Of a stretch of DNA of 64,000 nucleotides, positions 31,301 to 40,726 are shown one piece after another (position 1 is the stretch's first letter; every line of letters starts with the position of its first letter). The position numbers and the translations under genes were made by a program. Source of the DNA: Hirudinaria manillensis (Eukaryota; Annelida; Clitellata; Hirudinida; Hirudinidae); NCBI GenBank assembly GCA_034509925.1, contig CM067528.1:8244501-8308500 (forward strand). The letters run 5' to 3'. The notes beneath the pieces are model-generated. The model saw nothing but the letters and a program-made list of their open reading frames with translations, did no database searches and was not told the DNA's origin.

Positions 31301-34300
31301 GTGATTCGTGAGTCATGAGGGATGCCATTGAATTTGAGAATTGATGTGTTTTTTGCCCGGTCTTTTGTTCATCTTATTTGAAAATAAATTAAAAGTTCTA
31401 AACAGAATTCCATGCTTTCTAATTTTGTTATTGGCAGAATAAAGGGCATTTCATGAATCTCGAATCTAACATCAATTGTTATTATGCCTAGCCTTGCTAA
31501 TGGGGAAAATAATCTTCTCAGGTCCAAAGAGTGGAACCTCATATCAGATGATACGAAGAAAGAAGTGGGCTTGGTCTTCGAGAAGGACGGAGAATTCTGG
31601 TGAGCTGAATCGTTCAAATGCATGCAAATGAACTTTGCTGAACATGCCTGATTTTGCTTTTTTTCCTGCTTTAAATGCAGCACGATGTACTTAATGTGCA
31701 GCACGATCTATAAAGTACTTAATTCAATGAAATTCAGCCCCTTCATCTAGGATATAATTACAGGATGACCTTCCAAGACTTTGTCAATAATTTCATGATA
31801 CTTGAACTCTGCTACCTCAGTCCTGAAAAGATGGATGACGTGGTTGAAAAGAAAAGGTGGGAGATGGTCACCATGGAAGGGAGCTGGAGGAAAAAGTTGA
31901 CGGCAGGAGGTTGCCGCAATTTTCTGGGTAGGCAGAGTTGCAAACTCCTTAACGCTTAAGGAGATCATCAAGAAGCTATTTGACCTATTTATGCTAGATA
32001 TTTGTTTGTGTCTTAAGGGAAGATTTCAATATTCAGTTCATGACATTGCCTCTTATTATTTTTACATTTATATTTGTTAATGTTAATGTATTTGGTCAAT
32101 TTCCAAACATTCTCTGTTATACTATCTATTTAATTAACATTTCAGATACCTTTTGGACAAATCCCCAGTTCAGATTTGAAGTCACGGACCCAGATGAGAA
32201 TGACGACGACGATACTGGGACGGTGATTGTGGCCCTTATGCAGAAGGGAATGAGGAAGAAAAGAGTAGAAGGGGCAATAATGCTGACCATCGGATACGTC
32301 ATCTATGCCGTTAGAATCGACTCTTTAATCTCCCTAGTTATTAAATGATTTGCAATGTTCAACTTATTTATCGATGGCTTCATTTTATTTATATTTTTTA
32401 TTTATCATTTTCCGATTGGCTAGCTAAGGAAAATATTTTAGCTGAAAGATCCTAATCCGAAACCTCTGGACCTAAAGTTTTTCAAGTACCACAGCACCAT
32501 AGAGAGGTCGCTGTTTGTCAACTTGAGAGAGATCTGCACTCGTCACAAACTGAAGAAGGGTCACTATTGCATCGTACCCTCGACTTATGAACCAGGGGAG
32601 GAGGGTGAATTCATCATCAGATTGTTCGGAGAGAAGGCCGTACCATCGGAGTTAATACATTTGCAATGCTTTCTTTTGTATAGTAATTGAATTATATTTA
32701 TAACTAGTGGTGCCCAGCCACGCGTTGCTGTGGCTCAATCTGATTATTAATTTTATAAGAAAGAAATTTTCAAATATGTTTATTTTTACAATTTCACAAA
32801 TTTGCTTGGGGGTTACGGTATTTCAAGCTTTTTAATGTCTCTCTAAAGTTTATTTACATAGATCAGGCCGTGACGTCATCGTGGCAAGATGGCCGGATTT
32901 TCGAAAAAAGCGTATTTTTACATGATGTAGTTGTGGCACATATATGAAACCTATATACAAACACTCCCCTGATCGAGTACTATGTTGTGTCAAAATTTCA
33001 AAGCAATTGGTTAAGTACTTTCAGAGAACATTTGCATGTTACAAACACACATTGCATTTTTATTTATATAGATTATAATCATTGTTTCTTATTTATTTTT
33101 CAGAGAAATTGATGACAAAACTGGTATCGAAACCGTAAAAGTTTGTCATTGCATTATTTGCATTAGTTCAAATTTTTGAGTTTGTTTTCAATAATAAGCC
33201 AAAAAGTAATAATAACTAGATTACTAAATTACTGTTATTTGATTTTAATGCTTTGAAAAAGTTGTTGTTTAAATTAAATGGCTTTAAAATATCAAGAATA
33301 AAGAACAACTTAAATAAACATTAAATGAGGAATAATGTTGCTATGTAATATTACATATCTCATAAAAGCAAATATTTTTAGCCCAAGCCCCTCCCGGTTC
33401 CCGCAGAAGAGGGCAAAGCGGACAAAGCCATAAGAGATGCATTCGAGAAAATCGCAGGAGAAGACATGGAGGTTGATGCTTATGAGCTGCAAGAGATACT
33501 CAACACTATTTTAAAGAGAGGTCTTATTGATATCTTTGTTGTCAACAAATTTCATTTCGTTTAATTTGGGTTACGGTTAGGATTAGGATTAAGGTTAGGG
33601 TTAGGGTTATGTTATAACTTCAGAATATCGAGATCAACACGGTTTATTAGGATCAACGCAATACGACACAACACCAAAGATCGACAACAGTGGCTTATGA
33701 TCAGTCAGCAACAGAAAGCTTCTGCCGTATATGTAGCGATGAAATTTCCTTGCCGCAAATACTAAGGCCAGAGCTTCTTTCTCGATCTGTCCGTAGTTCT
33801 TCTCTGCCTTGGTGAGAGATCTACCGGCGTGTGCGATCGCCTTCTCCGTGCCGTTCGGGAAGCGATGAGAGATGACTGCTCCCACTCCATAGTCACACGC
33901 GTCCGCAGCAACGACGATGTCCAGTGCAGGGTCGAAGTGCGTCAACAACAGATCAGACTGCAACACTACCTTGAGCTTGTCCAGAACTCTCTGGTGTTCA
34001 GCAGTCCACACGAATTTGTCTTCTCTTTCCAGATCGTCCAGGAGGCCTCTCATTGAACGCATATCTGGCACAAAAGACGAGTAGTAGCTTATCATACCTA
34101 AGAACGATTTCAGCTGCTTTTGATCCTTAGGCGCTGGCATTGTGACAATTGCTTGTATTTTCTCGGTATCTGGTCGACGGCCATCTTTTGAAACCACGTG
34201 TCCCAAGAAGTTGATTTCAGGTTTTGCGAAGGAGCACTTCTCCATTCTGACGCAGAAACCACAATCTGCAATTCTTTCAAACAAAGCCTGGACGTTATTG

Positions 34301-37300
34301 TTGTGCTCTAGGATTATTGATCCTATCATGATGACATCATCTAGATATGCCGCACAGCCATTAAGTCCAGTGATCATTTGATCCATGGCTTCTTGGAAAA
34401 TGCCAGGTGTGCATTTGACTCCAAAGGGTAAACGCTGGTACTGGAACAGGCCCTTGTGTGTATTTATCATCACCAGTTCCTTCGAGTCATCTTCGACTTC
34501 CATCTGCAAGTACGCATCTGCGAAGTCGATCTGGGTAAACCATGCGCCTTGGTTTAGACGAGCGAAGATTTCGTCGGGTGTTGGCAGAGGGTGACGGTGC
34601 ATCTCGAGTGCTTCGTTTAATCCTGTCTTGAAATCAGCACAGATACGGACTGATCCGTTCTTCTTGGCCACTACAACAATTGGGGCAGCCCAATTGCTAT
34701 AATCCACTTTCTTCAAGACTCCTTGTTGCACTAGACACTCCAGCTCTGTGTTGACTGCTTGCTCCCGAGCGAACGGAATCTTCCTCTGTTGGCAAAAGGT
34801 CGGACGAACTCCCTGTCTCACAATCAACTGTGCTCGAGTCTTGCATTTGCCCAACTCCTCTTCGAAAACATCCGGGAACCTTTCAGCCAAACTCTTGGCA
34901 AGTTGTCTCCCTTCTTCTTCTGACTTCTGCTCAATCTTGCAGCAGATGGCATTGAAGGCTTTCTGTAGAGGTGGCAGCTGATTCATCCACTCGATGCCCA
35001 ACAGTTGATTGACGTTTTCAGCCACGTAGCAGCGACCGTGGCCTGAAAATCCTCCGCAGGTGAATTTAACATCAAATTGGCCCAGGACCTCAATCGGCGT
35101 TCCATTTGCAGCTCCTAGTGAAGTCATCGTTTCTTCCAGAGATGGCGAACCTATCTGCTCCCATGCGTCTCTGCTTATGATCGTGACGTCTGCACCAGAG
35201 TCCAACTGCATTCTGACCTTGGTTTCTCCGAAGCTAACTTCAGCGTACCTGCGATTGGTCCTGAGATCTGTATTGATTTTCCTGACTCGACCTTTGAATT
35301 TCGATTCCTTTCTGTGGCAGTCCTTCTGTGGGCAATCCTTCTTGAAATGCGACAAGGATCCACAGATGAAGCAGGCACCCTTGGACGATTCTCGAGGATT
35401 TTCTTTGCTAGGGAAAATATGTCGAGTCTTCTTCCTATGGTAACCTCTTCGTACTGCATTCACAGCCTGCATGCCGTCTACCATGTCGGTGTCCTTCCCC
35501 AGACTGAGAAGGTTCTCACACTCATTTACCATGTCTTGTAGAGTGCATCCTTCCTGCTTCTCCAGCTTCTACACGAGTGCGCCTGTCTTGTCTGCATCCG
35601 ACAACTGCATTGCGTGATCTCCTTCTTCAAACCGTCCTGTCCACTTGGATGGGGGCGCCCCGGACTCAGGATCATAACTGGATTGAGTTACCTGTCCCAT
35701 GACCTCCGGGGGTAGATCTGATTTTCTGTCTGTCGCTATGGCTTCTTTATACTGAGGTTTCAGGGACTCGAGCAATTGCAGCAATGCCTCTTCCCATCGA
35801 CGGTTCTCCTCGTCTCGGCGGAGATCTTCCTCACGACGGCGAATTTCTTCCTCGCGACGGCGAGTTTCCTCCTCCTCACGACGGCGAGTTTCTTCTTCGC
35901 GACGGCGAATTTTCTCCTCCTCACGACGACGAATTTCTTCCTCCTCACAACGACGAATTTCTTCATCGCGACGGCGAGTTTCTTCCTCGCGACGGCGAGT
36001 TTCTTGCTCGCGGCGTTCATCGTCGCAACGTCGATTTTCTTCCATGAACATCGTCATCATGGTCAGAAATTTATCCTCAGTAGCCATCCTCGTCGCCAAA
36101 TATGTTATAACTTCAGAATATCGAGATCAACACGGTTTATTAGGATCAACGCAATACGACACAACACGACACAGTACAATACGAACACGAGCGGAATTAA
36201 AACGGAAAACGAGCGTGCCTCATCGCACGAGGTGCACAAAACCAAAGATACGTATAATCCCACAACAGGTTAGATTTTAGGACATAGGCAAATGCAATTA
36301 AATTGGCAGTTGTATTATTACCAATTTTGTTATCAGTCCTGCTGATTCTCTTACAAGATGTTGAAATGATCTAGAAATAAGCCATCAGGTTTCCAGTTTG
36401 CCTGATGGAATATATTACATATGCATATATTGTTATTACAATTTCATGTCACCAAATTTAATTTCGTTTAATAATTTGGAATCGTGAAGTTGCCACGAGT
36501 TGTTCTTCTGCCTTTTGCACGGATTTAAGTTTCTGCCTCGTAGCGTTTTATCATTTCATACTCCATGGCCGATGGGTGAACTCATATATTTATTTTTATT
36601 GTTTTGCATTAATTTCTGCAATATCATGCTTTTGGTATAAAATGGTGGTAAAAGTTCTTTCTTTTGTTGAAGTTGGACGTTTCAAAACCTTCCTCGAAAC
36701 TGCGTGTTGTTTCAGTTTCAGAAGTAAATCTTGTTTTGAGCTTGCTAGATTTGCTGATGGAGCTTTTTTCTGCATAATTCATAATTGAATTAATTCTTGC
36801 CTAATTATGTTTGAATAATTTCCAGCTTTTTTGATAATTATTATAATCAGATCAAATGGGAGCCAAATGCTAAGGAGCTGTCGCATTTATGTATTTGATT
36901 TCGTTACTTATGCATGCTCTCATCTCCGAGTTATTTCCACTATTTGATGCTGGCATTAAAAAAGATGACGGGACTTTGATCGGGAGTTTTATAAGTTGTT
37001 ATGTCACCAAGCTCGGGAAGGAAGATGCTAGGTCCAGATCAGATTTACCAGAGGTTGATGGCTAATAATGAATAAGCATTGTTATCAGACTGTGCTCATT
37101 TACTATTTCAATTAGTTTCCTTCACTGCAGAAGCTTTTATTAATGTATTGTTCTCTACTCTTTGGAGTGATTACTCATTATAAATTTTTATAAATTGCTT
37201 AATAATTATTAAATGGATTTGTGACGACACATTGATGATACATTTCTGTTGTGTTATTGCAGCCCACGGTTAGTAATTTGTCTGGGAAATCCCAGCTTTT

Positions 37301-39496
37301 GGTTTAATTTTTAACCTTTCACTTTTTGTAGCTGCGTGTACTGTACTTGGTTGTACTTGGTCGTTTTGTCGATTGTCAGATTTCCATACTTCACTATTCA
37401 GAACATAATTTTCTAATGCACTATCTACTCTATGTTGAATCATCTTTAATATAATTTAATCCTATCATTTCATGATTGTTATTGCTATCAACATTATTAT
37501 ACTTTTTTTGTTTACTCAATTTTTAAACAGCCATTTACTTTCAGTGTTTGTTAATATTTTACTATAGTATCTTTTTATCATCATTCTTATCTTCTACTGG
37601 ATGCTCTGCTTTTCAATCTTAGAAGGCCAAAATAATGTGCCAAATCTGATAGATTCCATTGGATTTCATATCACAAACTTTTGCATGGTTTTAGTTCAAC
37701 TAAAAAGTCATTGCCTGTCTTTAATGATAAAATAACATTAAAATGTTTCTCTTCCAAAGAATTCACTTTCGAGGGATTCTCTGCAGACACAAGTAGGAGT
37801 CTTGTTGCAACAAAAGATGTATCCTTTCAAGTGTTGAACTTAATGCTGGTTGATGGTAGCATAAATGCCATTGCCATTGTGCCATTGTGCCACTGCTCTT
37901 GTGCCATATGTCCTTGTGCTCTTGTGACCTTGTGCCACTGCTCTTGTGCCATATGTCCTTGTGCTCTTGTGACCTTGTGCCACTGCTCTGGTGACATTAA
38001 CTCAGTTGCTTTATTCCTTATGGTTTTGACCAGATTGATGCCTCCGGGAAACTGGGTTTTGAGGAGTTTAAGATTCTCTGGAATGAACTGAGGCAATGGA
38101 AGGTGACATTATAATTTATTTATACATCACATACATTAACAAATTGTAATATTTGTATGTTATAATTTATTTATACATCACATACATTAACAAATTGTAA
38201 TATTTGTATGTTATAATTTATTTATACATCACATACATTAACATCGATGCTTGTTTCTTGTTGACAGAACCTGCGTTTCAACAATGAAATTATTCCATTG
38301 AACGATGATTATTGATACAAATAATTTCAATGTTTAACTCATTTTGCCAGCAAAATGCTAGTTTTAAAACAAGTTCGTTTTAGCACGTTAACATTAGCTG
38401 AGATGATTTTATCAAGTTCATTAATTTGTTTAATATGTTAACATATTGCTATAAGATGGCATTCAAGAAGCAAGATACAGACAAGAGTGGCACCTTCAAC
38501 AGTTTTGAACTCAGGAAGGCTCTCAAGGAGATTGGTGGGATTTTTTACATTGGAATATTGTCATCAGAAGTATTGCTGCTTATGTTAATGATTTTGCATC
38601 TCAAATATTACTATTTATGTTAATGATTTTGCATTCTTTTTCTTTGCTCTATGATTTAAAATGATCTTTGCGATGGATACAAAATAGCATTATTATAACA
38701 TTATACTAAATGACAATAATAATGGTATAATAAATAATTATACTAAATGACAATAATAATGGTATAATAAATAATGATAGTAGGAGTGGAAAGTATTACT
38801 TATTAATATTATTAATTATTAATAATCATTTTCATGTTAGTGGCACCAATTCATTACCATTGCAGGCTTCACTGTCAGCAATCAGACACTGAATGCTTTG
38901 GTGATGAGGTACAGTCACAAAGATGGAAAAATATACTTTGACGACTTCATCCACCTCGTCGCTCGACTGGGCACCATGTTCCGTAAGTTTTACGAGTGGC
39001 ATCACAAACTTCCGTGCATGCTGCAAAAAGTGCTATAAGTGGGTCGGTCAGAGGCATGACCTTATACGCAAAGTTGCTAAATTTAGAACATCTCCACTAG
39101 ATGCATCTAAACAGGAAGATTGTTTTCCACTTTTTCATGTGTAATATTATCTAATTAAAATGAAGTTAATAATACTATCTACTGATATAGAACATATTTT
39201 TCTGGATTAGGATTTAATAATGATGGGTCTTTGTGATATTTAAACTATTTTATCATCATTGTCTTTAATAATAATATTAATAATATTTGTTCTTCCTATT
39301 ATTTTTCCAGAAATCTTCAAGGAGATGAGTGACAAAAGCAAGGGAGCTGAAGCCAACTTTACATTGGATGCAGTGAGTGCTTGTTTATATTTCATCATCT
39401 TTGAGTACATTAAGTGATTGTGCAGATTTATAATAATGATGCTGATGATAATGATTACTTGTTTTTCAGTTTATACAGACCACGATGTACACTTGA
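26659..39496 (+). CDS. CAPN: Classical calpain (papain-like core, C2-like domain, penta-EF-hand), CAPN9-like
   Basis: Ca2+-activated cysteine protease. Exons: 26659-26982, 29106-29187, 30160-30412, 30603-30774, 30931-31011, 31207-31307, 31522-31599, 31764-31927, 32146-32309, 32442-32650, 33104-33140, 33382-33520, 37760-37818, 38034-38102, 38456-38534, 38866-38982, 39311-39372 and 39470-39496; 738 aa, all phases closing. The catalytic triad is Cys138 (GDCWLLA), His295 (GHAYSI) and Asn323 (RNPWG). A calpain-type beta-sandwich follows ([10 protein letters not shown] ... [20 protein letters not shown]). The penta-EF-hand part has [17 protein letters not shown], loop [12 protein letters not shown] and a canonical loop [12 protein letters not shown]. 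The donor chosen for exon 10 (gttaat) restores phase into EIDDKTGIE. The C-terminus FIQTTMYT resembles the LTM ending of CAPN family members. Intron 12 (33521-37759) contains a Gypsy-type insertion. The paralogue subtype is only a guess. Confidence 0.95.
26983..29105 (+). other. Calpain intron 1 (2.1 kb)
   Basis: AT-rich intron with a TTGA tetranucleotide microsatellite (28265-28332). Several ATG-initiated ORFs (27483, 28588) lie here, but none shows splice support or protein-like composition. No embedded gene is seen. Confidence 0.6.
28265..28332. repeat. (TTGA)n microsatellite
   Basis: About 17 uninterrupted copies of TTGA within calpain intron 1. Confidence 0.97.
32702..33079. repeat. Candidate short interspersed element in calpain intron 10
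   Basis: A GC-richer block begins ACTAGTGGTGCCCAGCCACG, has a 6-bp stem (AGCCAC / GTGGCT) at its left edge, a middle part with GTGACGTCATC, and ends TTTATATAGATTATAAT. The organisation resembles non-autonomous interspersed repeats that many invertebrate genomes carry. No other copy is in the window, so this is by style only; boundaries are approximate. Confidence 0.4.
33565..33609. repeat. Degenerate TTAGGG-like telomeric repeat
   Basis: Runs of GGTTACGGTTAGGATTAGG followed by GGTTAGGGTTAGGGTTA inside calpain intron 12. The last five bases are the target-site duplication of the adjacent LTR element. Confidence 0.8.
33610..33674 (-). repeat. 3' LTR remnant (65 bp)
   Basis: Identical over 65 bp to the start (plus-strand view) of the intact LTR at 36103. 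The pol frame runs directly into it, marking the internal deletion junction near 33674. Confidence 0.9.
33634..35532 (-). pseudogene. Gypsy pol fragment: zinc knuckle, protease, reverse transcriptase, partial RNase H
   Basis: A 632-residue open frame. In order: a nucleocapsid-type knuckle [14 protein letters not shown] (CX2CX4HX4C) near residue 55; an aspartic protease active site LDSGAD near 110; reverse transcriptase with the catalytic YLDD box near 410; and RNase H beginning [10 protein letters not shown], up to [14 protein letters not shown]. The usual integrase (HHCC and DDE) is absent, because the frame enters the LTR remnant just after RNase H. The frame is otherwise unbroken, consistent with a young copy. 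It is continuous in phase with the upstream gag-like frame, separated only by the TAG at about 35569. Confidence 0.92.
35569..36099 (-). pseudogene. Gypsy gag-like fragment with Arg/Glu-rich coil
   Basis: A 176-residue frame starting just inside the 5' LTR. It consists largely of degenerate RREEE repeats (encoded near 35800-36010), then a short capsid-like segment (KWTGRFEEG ... DADKTGALV). It stops at a TAG; the same frame continues past it as [20 protein letters not shown], which resembles the distal capsid of Gypsy gag. The proximal and distal capsid parts appear brought together by deletion, or the element has an unusually short gag. Confidence 0.7.
36103..36267 (-). repeat. Intact 5' LTR of the Gypsy-type element (165 bp)
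   Basis: Bounded by TGTTATAAC and CCCACAACA in plus-strand view and followed by the GGTTA duplication. The sequence just inside (element view TTTGGCGACGAGG) is the expected primer-binding-site position; I did not assign the tRNA. Confidence 0.88.
36273..37759 (+). other. Remainder of calpain intron 12
   Basis: AT-rich intron sequence between the retrotransposon and exon 13. ORFs such as 36576-36788 are not supported. No separate gene is seen. Confidence 0.55.
37887..37995. repeat. 45-bp tandem repeat, about 2.4 copies
   Basis: Unit starts GTGCCACTGCTCTTGTGCCA. Two exact copies begin at 37887 and 37932, and a partial third at 37977, inside calpain intron 13. Confidence 0.93.
38109..38243. 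repeat. 51-bp tandem repeat, about 2.6 copies
   Basis: Unit starts TTATAATTTATTTATACATC. Copies at 38109 and 38160 are identical; a partial third starts at 38211. It begins 7 bp after the 3' end of calpain exon 14. Confidence 0.95.
38701..38774. repeat. 37-bp tandem duplication
   Basis: Two exact copies of a unit starting TTATACTAAATGACAATAAT, at 38701 and 38738, in calpain intron 15. Confidence 0.95.
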
Positions 39497-40726
39497 AGTA
39501 CTACGAGAAGGATGGTTCACCAGGTGACGACGTTGCCAGTTATTCAGTATTTACGAGACATTTTTGACTTATCATTCGTTGATGATGTTTTAATGCCTAA
39601 GCAAGATGGCTATAACAATGTCGTGGGCAATTTTAATTATAGATGCTTGGCAAAGTTGATGATGATATTAAATGAGGTAGCCATTTCACTTTTCAAGCCA
39701 GCTGAGCAGTTTGAGCATGTTTCCTATTATTCTCATTTTGTAAATTATGATAATTACTGCACCAATCAAATGGATGCTTCCTAATTGTTTGGCCCAAAAT
39801 GGCTCTCCTTTTTATTTCCATGATTTCTCTTCTATGGTGGTAGTTGTTGCATATTTTACCAAATTTTTACTATCCATATTTATCTGAGATTGTTATTAAT
39901 AACTTAATGCCTTGATGTTTCTCTACGAAGTCTCAGATTTTAGGCTGTGTCTTATTTGTTCCTATTTTATAGCCTTTTGCTAAAGGACTGGATGATATTT
40001 CTCACTAGCCTTTTACATCTGCTATGAAGTCATAATTTATTCAGAGCTGAATTTTTAGGTTTAAAATTATTCAAGTCATCCACAACACATTCTGTTTATC
40101 TCAGTTTTGATCTTTTTTTTTGGTTAGATCATATCTCTGATTTGAATTTAATGCTATTTTCTGCTTGCCAGTTATTTTCTTTGGAGTCGTGTTGTTGAGT
40201 TCATGTATCAAGTTATTAAGCTGCAATGAAATGAGAAATTAGTTACGAGGCATTAGTATTTAAATTTGTGTCCTATGCAAAGCTTTTCTTTTATTCTCTT
40301 TTGAGAAATGGTCGAACGGTGATCTACCTTGACAAATCTTGAAGTCATTTTTCTGGTTGAGAGTCCATACTTTTGTTTCCTTTTGAAGTTGTGGTTTCAT
40401 GTTTTGCTATGCTCAGCGTTTTGATCCAACATTGTCCTCAGCATGGCTTGCATACTAAAGACACTTCTAGTGACATTAGTATGAAAATGGAGTATTTTCA
40501 ATTGTTTTCTTTTGCTTTGCATTTGAAATGCATAGAATGAGAAGTTTTCAGTGCTTTTCCACAATGGAGAATTTGATGTTAAATTAAGTACAAATAAATG
40601 TTTTGGACTTTTATTATTTTCTGGGTGCAATCAACAAAATGAGTTAGAACTGCATATAACATTAAGGTTGGGTTTAATTGACTGTCCACTTGAATCTAGC
40701 TCTGTCACCATCACCAATCATCACGA
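39497..40726. other. Convergent 3' region of calpain and NUP133
   Basis: 1.2 kb between tail-to-tail genes, T-rich on the plus strand. ORFs at 39512-39784 and 40397-40630 have no family resemblance or splice support and probably lie in UTR sequence. Confidence 0.5.

Larger units (their letters stand above)
33610..36267 (-). mobile_element. Defective Ty3/Gypsy-type LTR retrotransposon in calpain intron 12
   Basis: The element lies on the minus strand. It is flanked by a 5-bp direct duplication GGTTA (33605-33609 and 36268-36272). The full LTR is 36103-36267 (165 bp, TG...CA in element orientation). The far end (33610-33674) is a 65-bp LTR remnant identical to positions 36103-36167, implying recent insertion. 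In element order: LTR, a gag-like frame, an in-frame TAG, zinc knuckle, protease, reverse transcriptase and partial RNase H. The frame then passes straight into the LTR remnant. Integrase, any later genes and most of the 3' LTR are missing. This copy cannot be autonomous. It is opposite to calpain transcription. Confidence 0.93.

Noticed and set aside
33829..35541. Plus-strand ORFs across the Gypsy element
   Set aside because: These are antisense shadows of the pol frame, which carries all the recognisable motifs on the minus strand.
35776..36280. Plus-strand Leu/Phe-rich and Asp/Gly-rich ORFs opposite the gag coil
   Set aside because: They arise from the periodic Arg/Glu codon repeat and the LTR; not independent genes.
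37681..38091. 136-aa ORF in calpain intron 13
   Set aside because: It spans the 45-bp tandem repeat (giving repeated Cys-rich peptide) and parts of two calpain exons in mixed frames.
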